Source: Natrinema pallidum DSM 3751 (GTDB lineage Archaea > Halobacteriota > Halobacteria > Halobacteriales > Natrialbaceae). Taken from it: a stretch of 64,000 nucleotides of DNA. The position numbers were made by a program, and so were the translations under genes. Positions 1 through 7,626 of this stretch are shown here, piece by piece. The stretch covers positions 1 through 64,000 of the forward strand of contig NZ_AOII01000088.1 of the NCBI RefSeq assembly GCF_000337615.1. The letters run 5' to 3'. Each line of letters opens with the position of its first letter. Positions within the stretch are counted from its first letter, which is position 1. Below the pieces are notes generated by a model. It was not told where the DNA came from. It worked only from the letters and a program-made list of their open reading frames with translations, and searched no databases.

Positions 1-326
1 GTCTCGAGGTGCTGACCGGCTACGGTTCCGAATCGGTCTCGATCGCCGTCACCGTCGAGCCCGGGCCGCCGGGCGTCGACGTCGACGAATCCCTCGCCGA
101 ACCCGCGCGATCGGACCCCGAGCCGACGGCGTTCGACCGAGCCGTCGACCGGTGTGCCGCTGTGACTGCGGTCGAGCCGGCGACGCTCGTCGTCCTCGCA
201 CTCGGCGCGGTCGCGGTCGGCGTCGCGGGGCTGACGACGGCGATGATCGGCGGTCCCGTCGCGACCGCCGGCCTGGGAATCGTCGGCGGCGGCGTTCTCG
301 TGGCGCTGTTCTTGCTGGGACAGTAA
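1..326 (+). CDS. C-terminal part of a membrane-anchored hypothetical protein (5' truncated)
   Basis: The reading frame is open to the left edge of the window, so the gene probably begins outside; a GTG at position 9 is the first possible start inside. The visible ~105 residues start with a beta-rich stretch (SVSIAVTVEPGPPG), continue through an acidic linker, and end in two hydrophobic segments rich in Gly/Ala/Val, the last one running to the stop (VLVALFLLGQ). This suggests an extracytoplasmic or cytoplasmic domain with a C-terminal membrane anchor. I do not recognise the family. Confidence 0.6.
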   Translation, partial: LEVLTGYGSESVSIAVTVEPGPPGVDVDESLAEPARSDPEPTAFDRAVDRCAAVTAVEPATLVVLALGAVAVGVAGLTTAMIGGPVATAGLGIVGGGVLVALFLLGQ

Positions 327-409
327 CTCGCCGGCTCCCGGACGTGAAATGACGTTCGTGGCCGGCGGACGAGAACCGGAGTCGGAGGCGCGGTGGCACC
401 GATCGGTCG

Positions 410-1588
410 TCAGTCGTCGACCCGTGTCGCCTCGAGATCGCCCTCGTCGTCGAACCGTTTGGCGCGGAGATATCGCGCCCGGTAGCGGTTCGCGCCGTCG
501 TAGACATCGGCCTCACGGATCTCGTCGGTACGGCCCTCCGCGACTGCATCGATGAGTTCCTCGAGTTGGTTCAGTTCGCTCGTCGTCAACTCGAGTTCGT
601 AGGTGTGCTCGTCCTCGGACTCGAGGGTGGCCCACTTGCGGGCGGCGGCGACGACGAGTGAACACGGCTCGCGACAGGGGAACGGTCCGTCGCCGCCGTC
701 GACGGCGAGGTCGTCGCCCGCCTCGTACTGCCACTCCCGGCGGCGGAGACACTGGGAATCCACACAGCAGGCCTCGGTCATCCATTCGACGGCCTCGCGG
801 GGGAGTTCGTCGATCACGTCGTAGATGCCCGTCTGTCGCTCGGCGGTCTCGAGCCAGTGGTCGACGTCCAGGTTCCCGCGCAGTTCGCGGTGCCAGTTGG
901 CGACCGTCGCGGGATAGAAGAACTCGACCGTCTCGACGAGTTCCGCGCCCGAGAGGCCGGTAAAGGCCCAGCCACCGGGCAGCGTCGGCGCGGTCTTCAG
1001 TGGGCGGTAGCGGCCGTCCTCGTCGTACGTCGCGAGTTCGCGTGCGTCGCGTGGGTCGTCGTGAATCTCGAGGTCGGCGAGATCCCTGCCGGCGTCCTCG
1101 ACGTGCCAGAGATCGTAGACGCGCTCGCCGTCGGGAGCGTCGATATCGACGAAGCGGGCCGTAATAGAGAGCTGCCCCCACTCGCGGTCGATGCCGTCGC
1201 GGAGCGCGTCGTACCGGTCGGTGACGCCGAGTGCACCCGGGCGGTCGTCCGCGTCGTCGGCTCCGCCGGTCCGGGGACCGGTCGGAGCCGCGTCCGGGTC
1301 GGCGTCCGCCAGCGGCGCGCGCTCGCACCACCGGAGGAAGGCCCGGCGGGCAGTCCCCTCGCCGCCGACTGTCTCCTGCCAGTAGCGCCAGTTCGTGACG
1401 TACGCCGCCACGGAGTCGAGCGCCCGCCGGAGCGCGGCGTCGTCGAGACCGGTCCACTCGTTGCCCGGCGTCTCGAGTGCGTACTCGCCGTCCGTTTCCG
1501 TGACGTGCAGGCCGTCGAACGCGACGCCGTCGGACGCGCGTTCGAGCAGCGCCTCGATATCGTCGGTCGCCACCGACACGTCAGTCAC
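410..1588 (-). CDS. DR2241-like iron-sulfur protein next to cbiX
   Basis: Predicted 392-residue cytosolic protein. The C-terminal third contains a cysteine set (ACCVDSQC, then FPCREPC about 25 residues later) matching the 4Fe-4S domain of the Deinococcus DR_2241 family; the N-terminal part fits the accompanying stabilising domain. In other genomes this family is associated with CbiX chelatases, so a role in cobalt/iron insertion into sirohydrochlorin or in delivering an Fe-S cluster is likely, but no activity can be read from sequence. The start is taken at GTG 1588 because it overlaps the cbiX stop (GTGACTGA), giving an 8-nt overlap typical of translational coupling; upstream in-frame codons lie inside cbiX and give low-quality Arg/Pro-rich sequence. 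Confidence 0.8.
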   Translation of the reverse strand: MTDVSVATDDIEALLERASDGVAFDGLHVTETDGEYALETPGNEWTGLDDAALRRALDSVAAYVTNWRYWQETVGGEGTARRAFLRWCERAPLADADPDAAPTGPRTGGADDADDRPGALGVTDRYDALRDGIDREWGQLSITARFVDIDAPDGERVYDLWHVEDAGRDLADLEIHDDPRDARELATYDEDGRYRPLKTAPTLPGGWAFTGLSGAELVETVEFFYPATVANWHRELRGNLDVDHWLETAERQTGIYDVIDELPREAVEWMTEACCVDSQCLRRREWQYEAGDDLAVDGGDGPFPCREPCSLVVAAARKWATLESEDEHTYELELTTSELNQLEELIDAVAEGRTDEIREADVYDGANRYRARYLRAKRFDDEGDLEATRVDD

Positions 1589-2498
1589 CCGCGCCTGCGC
1601 CCGCGTTCGGCTCCGGGCTCGAGTCAGTTCCGGCCTCGGCGGCCGAGGCGGCCAGTCGGCGGACCGCCTCGCGGGCATCGCCGATGTCGGCCCCGGCGTC
1701 GGCCGCCCGCTCGAGGACGACGTCGGCCATCAGGTCTTCGGTCCCGACGGCACCGGTGTACCAGATGCGGTGGCCGTCGACCGCGGCCGGGACGTCCCAG
1801 CCGAGCCGATAGTCCTCGGTCAGACCCATGTCCTCGGGGATGTCCTCCTGCGTGTGGTAGCCGTCGGCGATGAAGAGGGGTACGACGACGATGTCGTCGC
1901 TCTCGAAGTAGTCAGTGACGTCGTCGACCTCCGGTTCCTCGTCCATGAACAGCGCCTTCACCTCGTCGAAGCGGTTGCGCTCGGCGATACGGTCGCTGTG
2001 GTACTCGATGGCCTTCGCGGAGTTCTCGTTGCGCTCGGTGCCGTGGCCGACGACCGAGAGACCGACGCCATCCCCGACGTTAGGGTCCTCCATCGCGGTT
2101 TCGGCCCGCTGGACGATCACGTCCGTCATCGCGTCGTGAGTCCCGACCGGCCCGCAGTAGTGGATGGTCTTCCCGACGTCAGTCGCCTCGAGCGTGGCCT
2201 GGGAGGCGCTGGTCCCGTCTGACTCCCATTTGTCTGGGTCCCAGTCGTCGAGCCGGAGCTCTCGCGGGATGACCTGTTCGGTGAAGTACCCCTCGCTGAT
2301 AAAGAGGGGAACGACGAACACCTCGTCGGACTCGAGCGTTCGGATCACCTCGCGGAAGTGGGGTTCCTCCTTCCAGAACGCTTCGCGGACCTCGTCGAAC
2401 GCGCCCGTCTCGCGGATCGTGTCCGCGTGGGCGTAGGTCGGGTCCGAAGCATCCGGATTCAGATGCGATCCGTGTGCCGCGATGACCAGCGCTTGCAT
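1581..2498 (-). CDS. cbiX: Sirohydrochlorin cobaltochelatase, two-domain CbiX
   Basis: 305 residues, about twice the size of small archaeal CbiXS, with two tandem chelatase domains. Domain 1 begins MQALVIAAHGSHLNPD, with the metal-binding His at residue 9; domain 2 has the equivalent GHGTERN motif. It inserts Co2+ into sirohydrochlorin, the first committed step of the early-cobalt B12 route (or Fe2+ for siroheme). The ATG at 2498 is chosen because homology begins there and a palindromic TATA box (ggtatatacc, 2521-2530) sits 27 nt upstream, implying a leaderless transcript. It is co-transcribed with the overlapping DR2241-like gene. A second CbiX fused to a ferredoxin lies at 43.6 kb, so the two may differ in metal or redox partner. 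Confidence 0.9.
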   Translation of the reverse strand: MQALVIAAHGSHLNPDASDPTYAHADTIRETGAFDEVREAFWKEEPHFREVIRTLESDEVFVVPLFISEGYFTEQVIPRELRLDDWDPDKWESDGTSASQATLEATDVGKTIHYCGPVGTHDAMTDVIVQRAETAMEDPNVGDGVGLSVVGHGTERNENSAKAIEYHSDRIAERNRFDEVKALFMDEEPEVDDVTDYFESDDIVVVPLFIADGYHTQEDIPEDMGLTEDYRLGWDVPAAVDGHRIWYTGAVGTEDLMADVVLERAADAGADIGDAREAVRRLAASAAEAGTDSSPEPNAGAGAGD

Positions 2499-2520
2499 GA
2501 TCGACCGTTCGGACGGGGCC

Positions 2521-2530
2521 GGTATATACC
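2521..2530 (-). promoter_or_regulatory. TATA box of cbiX
   Basis: Palindromic ggtatatacc centred 27 nt upstream of the cbiX ATG, the spacing expected for a leaderless haloarchaeal gene. Confidence 0.6.
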
Positions 2531-2656
2531 CTATGGAGAAGCACAATAGTTCCTCTTCGACGGCTGAAACAGAGTTTTTGTTTCTCTAAAACTGATTCCG
2601 TAAAGACGAACCAATGCGAGCCGCAGTCGTCGTTCCGACCGGCGTGTCCCGGCCGC

Positions 2657-3001
2657 TCATTCCACGACGGTGACCGTGGTCGTCGCCTCGCAGTCCCGCT
2701 TCCGAGCCTGCAACGTCGCGATCGCAGTGTACTCGCCCGGGTCGGGGTCGGACCACTCCGCCTCGTAAGTCGTTGTTTCGCCGGGATCGAGTTCAGCCGA
2801 ACTGAGTACCTGCGCGAACATGCGTCCGTCGCTGAACCGCCAGACCTCGTTTCCGTCGTCGACGAGCACGAACTCCGCCTTACAGCCGTCCGTAAACGCG
2901 AGCTCGACGGGCTCATCGCCGGTATTGGTGACGGTAAACACGAACAGTACAGCGTCTCTGGCTCCGTCCGCCGTCGTCTCGAGTGCACCCTCGAGGGTCA
3001 T
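2657..3001 (-). CDS. BsuPI-like proteinase-inhibitor-domain protein
   Basis: 114 residues forming an all-beta immunoglobulin-like domain. The patterns FVFTVTNTGDEPVELAF, VWRFSDGRMF and LDPGETTTYEAEW match the intracellular proteinase inhibitor BsuPI family (PF12690): a conserved N-T-G turn and a Trp-Arg-x-Ser core. No signal peptide or membrane segment is visible, so a cytoplasmic location is inferred. Two Cys (CKAEF and RKRDC) could pair. The target protease, if any, is unknown; many family members have no tested inhibitory activity. It lies between cbiX and phoD with its own spacing and is not clearly in an operon. Confidence 0.75.
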   Translation of the reverse strand: MTLEGALETTADGARDAVLFVFTVTNTGDEPVELAFTDGCKAEFVLVDDGNEVWRFSDGRMFAQVLSSAELDPGETTTYEAEWSDPDPGEYTAIATLQARKRDCEATTTVTVVE

Positions 3002-3068
3002 GAACGGGGGGTTTGGCCCCGTGACGCATAGGTCTTCTCCGTGGCCCGCGCTCGATCGCGGTGGCGCG

Positions 3069-5303
3069 TTACTTCGAGAGGACGACGTTGTCGAGGAAAC
3101 TCGTATCGTCGCCGGACCGATACTCGCCGCGGATTCGGAGGGTCTCGAGGGTTCCGAGGACCGCTCGGAACCGTTCCTCGGTCGCGAGCGGTTCCTGGCT
3201 CGTCAGATCGATCCAGGTCGCATCGGCCGACAGCGGCACCTCGAAGCTGGTCCATTCCGTCCCCGGTGTGCGCTCGGGGCCGCGGAACTCGTAGACGAGT
3301 TTCGCGCCGCCGCCCGCGAGCAGCACGTCCCCGCCCTCGACGGGTTCGGCGTCGAACTGGCGGTCAGCCCGGGCCTGCCGGAGGTCGAAGGAGAGGGAGC
3401 CGCCGTAGAACGCCTCGCGGTCGCCGAGGAACTTGAACGGAGCCTGATAGTACCAGGCGATGCCGCCCTGGTTCTCCTCGTCGCTCACGTGTCCGCCGGG
3501 GGTGCCGCCGCTCTCGTGGTACACGGGACGGTCGCTCCCGCCGTTCTGCGAGATGAGCCAGCCGTCGTCGTCCTCGTCGAACGTGCTTTCGATGCGCTCG
3601 GGCGGCTCAGGTCCGGTACCGGCGTCGATATCGGCAGCGCGGAACGTTTCGGTGAACTGTTCAGTCCCCTGTTCGTCGTAGATGCCGATCGTCAGGGTCT
3701 CGCCTGATTCGTCGACGTCGACGGTGCCGAAGTTCGCGTATTCGCCCTTGGCGAAGAACTCCGTCGGGTTCAACGGCGGATACAGGTCGTCGGGCTCACC
3801 CGCGGGCGCACCCAATGGACCCGCGATGGCCTCGACGAACTCGAACTCGCCGTCGTCGTCCGGATCGAACGCCCCCACGACCGACTTGTGGACGTCGCCG
3901 GCGACGACGACGAGGTTCGAGATCGGTTCCGTCCGAACGAACTCGAGCAGGTCGAGCAGTTCCGCCTCGTAGCCGGTTCGATCGGCCGGCGTCACCCACG
4001 AGTCCGACGGATATCCCAGCGGGGCCGGCGAGGCGAGGACCTTCCACGTCGCCTCGGAGTCGGCGAGCGCGTCTTTCAGCCACTCGAGTTGTGTCGCGCC
4101 GAGCAGCGTCTTCGACTCGAGTTTGACGTTCGGATCGCGGTACTGGCGAGTGTCGATGAGGAACAACTCGACGTGGCTCCCCCAGCGGAACGAGTCGTAG
4201 AACTGATTCGACTCGCCGGGTTCGGCCCCGTCGTCTCGATCGAGCGGCCAGTACTCGCGAAAGGCCCGTCGTCCCTCGGGCATCAGCGGCTCGATCGGTC
4301 CCGCGAAGTTGTTGACGACCTCGTGGTCGTCCCAGACAGTGTACACTGATGTCGTCTCGAGCAACTCGCGTAAACCCGTCCGATCTGCGACCTCCGCGGG
4401 CGGATCGCGCATTTCCTTGTACTTGGCCCGATAGATCTCGAGGGCATCGTCGAGCGGGGTCTGCCTGGTGATCGTCCCGGCCGGCGTCTCCGCATCGGCG
4501 TAGATGGTATCGCCGTGATAGAGGAAGAAGTCCGGCTTGCGGTCTGCAATGGCCTGCAGTCCCGGGAACGGCGGCTCGACCGGGTCGTCGCCGTACCCCC
4601 ACGTGTCGCCGCTCCAGGCGAACGTAACGCTCGCATCGTCGTCGGGGGCCGGTGCCGTGACGAAGATCCCGCGTTCGATCGCGTCGGGGAGCAGGTCGCC
4701 GGTCACGTCACCACCGGCCGGGGGGTCGTCGCCCGAACGGCTCGCCCCCGGATTCTCTCGAGGGTCGTGACCCGCGGTGTCGGTTCCATCCGACCCGCGA
4801 TCGCTTCGGTTCGAGTGCTCGGTCCCGGGTCCGCTCTCGAAATGCCCTCCTCGGGCGACGTTCCCGCCGCGAAACGGTCGATACGTCGTCTCGGAGCGCG
4901 TTGCCCAGACGTGGTACCGATACCGGGTTCCGGGCTCGAGTCCCTCGAGTCGAACGTGGCCGGTGTGATCGGTCTCGGCGTCGACCGTCGTCCGATCGTA
5001 GCCGATGTCGTCGAACGACTCGGCATGACCGTATGCGACATGGATGGTCGCATCGTCCGCCGTCCGCCCCCAGACCGTCGCCGTCGTCGCCGTGACGTCA
5101 CCGGTCGCGACGCCGTGAGTGAGCGCGACGAGGGCGTCGGCCGTCCCGTCGCGTCCGGCATCGGTTGCGTCGTCCGACTCGGAACCCGCGGCCGCCGTGC
5201 CGACGAGACCGGTCGATGTCGCAGCCAGCCCGATCGTCCGCAGAACCGCTCGCCGATCGTTCGCCATCGAATCCGCTCGTCCGTTGGAGTGTGTGTCTTT
5301 CAT
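3069..5303 (-). CDS. phoD: PhoD-type alkaline phosphatase/phosphodiesterase with C-terminal laminin-B-like domain
   Basis: 744 residues. A Tat-type signal (NDRRAVLRTIGLAAT, about residues 15-29) directs folded export. A PhoD N-terminal beta domain follows (LTHGVATGDVTATTATVWG, ~61-79), then a Gly/Asp/Ser-rich insert (~150-200), then the metallophosphatase core with YHGDTIYAD (~262-270), VWDDHEVVNN (~323-332) and VVAGDVHKS (~466-474), the Fe/Ca-binding residues of PhoD. Residues ~569-744 are not part of PhoD: ESTFDEDDDGW, GGTPGGHVS, FYGGSLSFDLRQ and LRIRGEYRSGDD follow the pattern of laminin B (domain IV) modules. The start at 5303 is preferred because of a CGGAG 3 nt upstream and a TATA box at 5342-5347; an ATG at 5267 (MANDRR) is a realistic alternative. 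Likely scavenges phosphate from extracellular phosphoesters. Confidence 0.88.
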   Translation of the reverse strand: MKDTHSNGRADSMANDRRAVLRTIGLAATSTGLVGTAAAGSESDDATDAGRDGTADALVALTHGVATGDVTATTATVWGRTADDATIHVAYGHAESFDDIGYDRTTVDAETDHTGHVRLEGLEPGTRYRYHVWATRSETTYRPFRGGNVARGGHFESGPGTEHSNRSDRGSDGTDTAGHDPRENPGASRSGDDPPAGGDVTGDLLPDAIERGIFVTAPAPDDDASVTFAWSGDTWGYGDDPVEPPFPGLQAIADRKPDFFLYHGDTIYADAETPAGTITRQTPLDDALEIYRAKYKEMRDPPAEVADRTGLRELLETTSVYTVWDDHEVVNNFAGPIEPLMPEGRRAFREYWPLDRDDGAEPGESNQFYDSFRWGSHVELFLIDTRQYRDPNVKLESKTLLGATQLEWLKDALADSEATWKVLASPAPLGYPSDSWVTPADRTGYEAELLDLLEFVRTEPISNLVVVAGDVHKSVVGAFDPDDDGEFEFVEAIAGPLGAPAGEPDDLYPPLNPTEFFAKGEYANFGTVDVDESGETLTIGIYDEQGTEQFTETFRAADIDAGTGPEPPERIESTFDEDDDGWLISQNGGSDRPVYHESGGTPGGHVSDEENQGGIAWYYQAPFKFLGDREAFYGGSLSFDLRQARADRQFDAEPVEGGDVLLAGGGAKLVYEFRGPERTPGTEWTSFEVPLSADATWIDLTSQEPLATEERFRAVLGTLETLRIRGEYRSGDDTSFLDNVVLSK

Positions 5304-5340
5304 CGCTCCGAGAGGATCACTCCCGACCTGCCACAAGATA

Positions 5341-5350
5341 TTATATATTT
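5341..5350 (-). promoter_or_regulatory. TATA box of phoD
   Basis: AT-rich ttatatattt, standing out in GC-rich surroundings, about 41 nt upstream of the chosen phoD ATG; predicts a short leader of about 15 nt. Confidence 0.5.
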
Positions 5351-5514
5351 TGCATAAGTTGGCGTGAATACGGCACGACCGACGTCCGTCACCGTCGTAG
5401 CAGTATGTATGCGATGGGAGCGACGGGAAATACACCCCTGACGCCGAAACCCGAACGGAGTAGGTCCGTCCCGAGAGCGCTACGTCTATTTGAGTCGGGT
5501 TCCAACTCGAGTCC

Positions 5515-6270
5515 GTGCAACTGGTCGGCTACGAACCGAGCGGACGGGGCTCGGCGCTGCTGCTCAGCGACGGCAGCGGCGACGTCGACCGCCGTCCGCT
5601 CGCGGCCGGCGACGACCTCGCGTACGCGCTCGGTGACCGCCACTGTGCCGGTGCCGTCGCCGACGGCACCCACGTCTCCTGTGACCGGCCGTCGGCACCC
5701 TACTGCGACTACCACACGAACACGTGGGTCTGTGCGCGCTGTACCGGGACCTGCCTGAAAGACGAGATGGACTGTGACGAGGAACACGCGGTCTACATCG
5801 CGGCCTTCGCCCCGGAGACGTTCAAGGTCGGCGTCACGAAACGCCGACGGCTCGAGACCCGCCTGCGCGAGCAGGGAGCCGACCGCGCGGCCCACGTTCA
5901 CACCGTCTCGAACGGTCGGGTCGCCCGCGAGCTCGAGGCCGACATCGCGACCCGGCTCGTCGACCGCGTTCGAACCGGGCCGAAGGTCGCCGCGCTCGCG
6001 GCCGCGGTCGACGAAACCGCCTGGGCGGCTGCTCTCCGGGAGTTCGACGTGATCGACCGGTTCGAGTTCGACTACGGGATGACCCTCGAGACCCGCCCGG
6101 TCCGCGAGACGATCGCCTCGGGGACCGTCGTCGGCGTCAAAGGTCGACTGCTGGTCCTCGTGAACGGCGGGACGACCTATGCCGTCGACATGCGCGATCT
6201 GGTCGGCTACGACCTCGAGACGGGCAGGCCGGACCGGAGCCTTCAGTCATCGCTCGGCTCCTTCGGCTAA
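5515..6270 (+). CDS. DUF2797 family protein (zinc-ribbon plus GIY-YIG-like segment)
   Basis: 251 residues, cytosolic. The N-terminal half is rich in paired Cys/His (HCAGAV, SCDRPSAPYCDYH, WVCARCTGTC, DCDEEH; residues ~43-91), consistent with one or two zinc sites. It is followed by VYIAAFAPETFKVGVTKRRR and then RLREQGA (~93-122), which resembles the N-terminal motifs of GIY-YIG endonucleases (a YI pair, KVGVT in place of YIGVT, and a basic helix). The overall match is to DUF2797, a family of unknown function. GTG 5515 is used as start; a TATA-like ctatttgag at about 5486 gives leaderless spacing. A nuclease or nucleic-acid-binding role is inference only. Confidence 0.7.
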   Translation: MQLVGYEPSGRGSALLLSDGSGDVDRRPLAAGDDLAYALGDRHCAGAVADGTHVSCDRPSAPYCDYHTNTWVCARCTGTCLKDEMDCDEEHAVYIAAFAPETFKVGVTKRRRLETRLREQGADRAAHVHTVSNGRVARELEADIATRLVDRVRTGPKVAALAAAVDETAWAAALREFDVIDRFEFDYGMTLETRPVRETIASGTVVGVKGRLLVLVNGGTTYAVDMRDLVGYDLETGRPDRSLQSSLGSFG

Positions 6271-6332
6271 CGCTCGCTCGGCGGCGCACTCGGAGCGCCG
6301 TTTCGGCGACTCGACGGCCGTGCGTGGCCCGA

Positions 6333-7019
6333 TCAGTCGGGGGCGTACTCGAGTTTCGTATCCCCCGTCGGACCCCAGTCCGCTCGGGTTTCCGCCTCGA
6401 TGCCGTACTCGATACGGTAGGGCGTTTCCCGTCGCCAGTTACTTCCCGAAAGGTGCTCGCGGACCCGCCGCGTGGCAACGTGATAGCCGTCGCCGCGGTG
6501 CAAATACGCGTACTCGAGGTCGATGACGTCCAGGTGTGCGTGGAGCGCCACTCGATCCGCGTCGAGTTCCCAGACGTGGACGTGCGTCCACGCGTCGCCC
6601 AGCCGCGGCCGGCGAACCGAGCGGTCCGGAGCAACGAGTTGGTCGTCGTCGCTGTCCCACGCTGCGATCGGTGCGTCCGGAAGAACGCGGGTCCAGCGCG
6701 GGTTCTCGAGGCCGACCAGTTCGGCGTCGATCGCGGCGAGCGCCCGTTGCTCACCCGGGGCGGTGACGTGCATATTGATCGGCATCGTGACGCTCCAGCC
6801 GCCGTCACCGTCCGGCTGGTAGACACAGTGGGGATACGCGCGTTCACGTTCCGTTTCGAGACCGGGCAGCGACCCCGGCCCCGCGGCCACCGATTCACGC
6901 TGCTCCGTTCGCTCCGACCCGGCGACGCCGCTTCCAGTCGGGGTTGCTTCGCAGTCGTGATCCCATCGGCTCTCGAGGCCTCCGCTAATCGGGGGGTGGT
7001 GGGAACGATTATCGTCCAT
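6333..7019 (-). CDS. Conserved hypothetical haloarchaeal protein
   Basis: 228 residues, no membrane segment or signal. After a variable N-terminal ~60 residues the sequence looks well folded and conserved: WSVTMPINMHVTAPGEQRAL, AWTHVHVWELDADRVALHAH, LEYAYLHRGDGYHVATRRVR. The alternation of beta strands with His and aromatic residues suggests a small alpha/beta domain. I cannot assign a family. The start is placed at ATG 7019 (MDDNRSHHPP) rather than farther upstream, because the upstream codons overlap the divergent neighbour's promoter region. It is convergent with the DUF2797 gene. Confidence 0.6.
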   Translation of the reverse strand: MDDNRSHHPPISGGLESRWDHDCEATPTGSGVAGSERTEQRESVAAGPGSLPGLETERERAYPHCVYQPDGDGGWSVTMPINMHVTAPGEQRALAAIDAELVGLENPRWTRVLPDAPIAAWDSDDDQLVAPDRSVRRPRLGDAWTHVHVWELDADRVALHAHLDVIDLEYAYLHRGDGYHVATRRVREHLSGSNWRRETPYRIEYGIEAETRADWGPTGDTKLEYAPD

Positions 7020-7155
7020 ACGCCAGCTACCGGTTCGTCTCGGGTCGGTTTTATGCAGGCATTGCTCGCCGGGCGATCGCGGAATCGGGAAGCCGGTCGG
7101 TGCGGGCATTCGAAACATGGCAACCCTTTTCCCTCACGCACCGGAATCCGATGGT

Positions 7156-7536
7156 ATGACGGACGAAAACGACTCCCCTGACGGAGATGCAGGCGAGGAC
7201 AGCGAGGAGAAATCCTTCCGCGAACGCGTCGAGGAGATTCGCGAAAAGCGAGCCGAGGAAGGCGACGGCGAGGGTGAGCCACCCGAAAGCCCGTTCGGCG
7301 GCGGCGGTGGCGGTCCCGGCGGCCCCGGTGGCATGGGCGGCAACCCGTTCGCGCAGATGATGGGCGGCATGATGGGCGGTGGCGGCCCCGGCCCCGGTGC
7401 CGGTCCCGGCGGGCCGGGCGCTGGCGGTCAGGACGAGAGCAACGAGGAACTCGTCCGCGAGGTCCGACAGATGCGCGACGAACTCCGTGACCAAACCCGC
7501 GCACTGAAGCGCATTGCGGACGCACTCGAGGACTAA
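7156..7536 (+). CDS. Small acidic coiled-coil protein with Gly/Met-rich linker
   Basis: 126 residues in three parts: an acidic N-terminus ending in a charged helix (RERVEEIREKRAEEG), a low-complexity Gly/Pro/Met linker (GGMGGNPFAQMMGGMMGGGG, ~residues 55-90), and a C-terminal amphipathic helix (ELVREVRQMRDELRDQTRAL). The charged heptads at both ends suggest coiled-coil oligomerisation. Start at ATG 7156 (MTDENDSPDG); an in-frame ATG at 7117 would add 13 non-acidic residues. Function unknown. The Gly/Met linker is unusual for such a small protein. Confidence 0.65.
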   Translation: MTDENDSPDGDAGEDSEEKSFRERVEEIREKRAEEGDGEGEPPESPFGGGGGGPGGPGGMGGNPFAQMMGGMMGGGGPGPGAGPGGPGAGGQDESNEELVREVRQMRDELRDQTRALKRIADALED

Positions 7537-7626
7537 CGGTAACGGCCGTTCGTCTCGTTTTTGTCTCCACGCCGAGTCGACCAGCCGCGGCGCACCCGTT
7601 CCGTCTCGAGCGCGGTGATCGGTTGG

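Noticed and set aside
2614-2673. Short forward ORF (MRAAVVVPTGVSRPLIPRR) between cbiX and the BsuPI-like gene
   Set aside because: Only 19 codons, overlaps the neighbouring gene's 3' end, no promoter or partner; the resemblance to a Rossmann start is probably chance.
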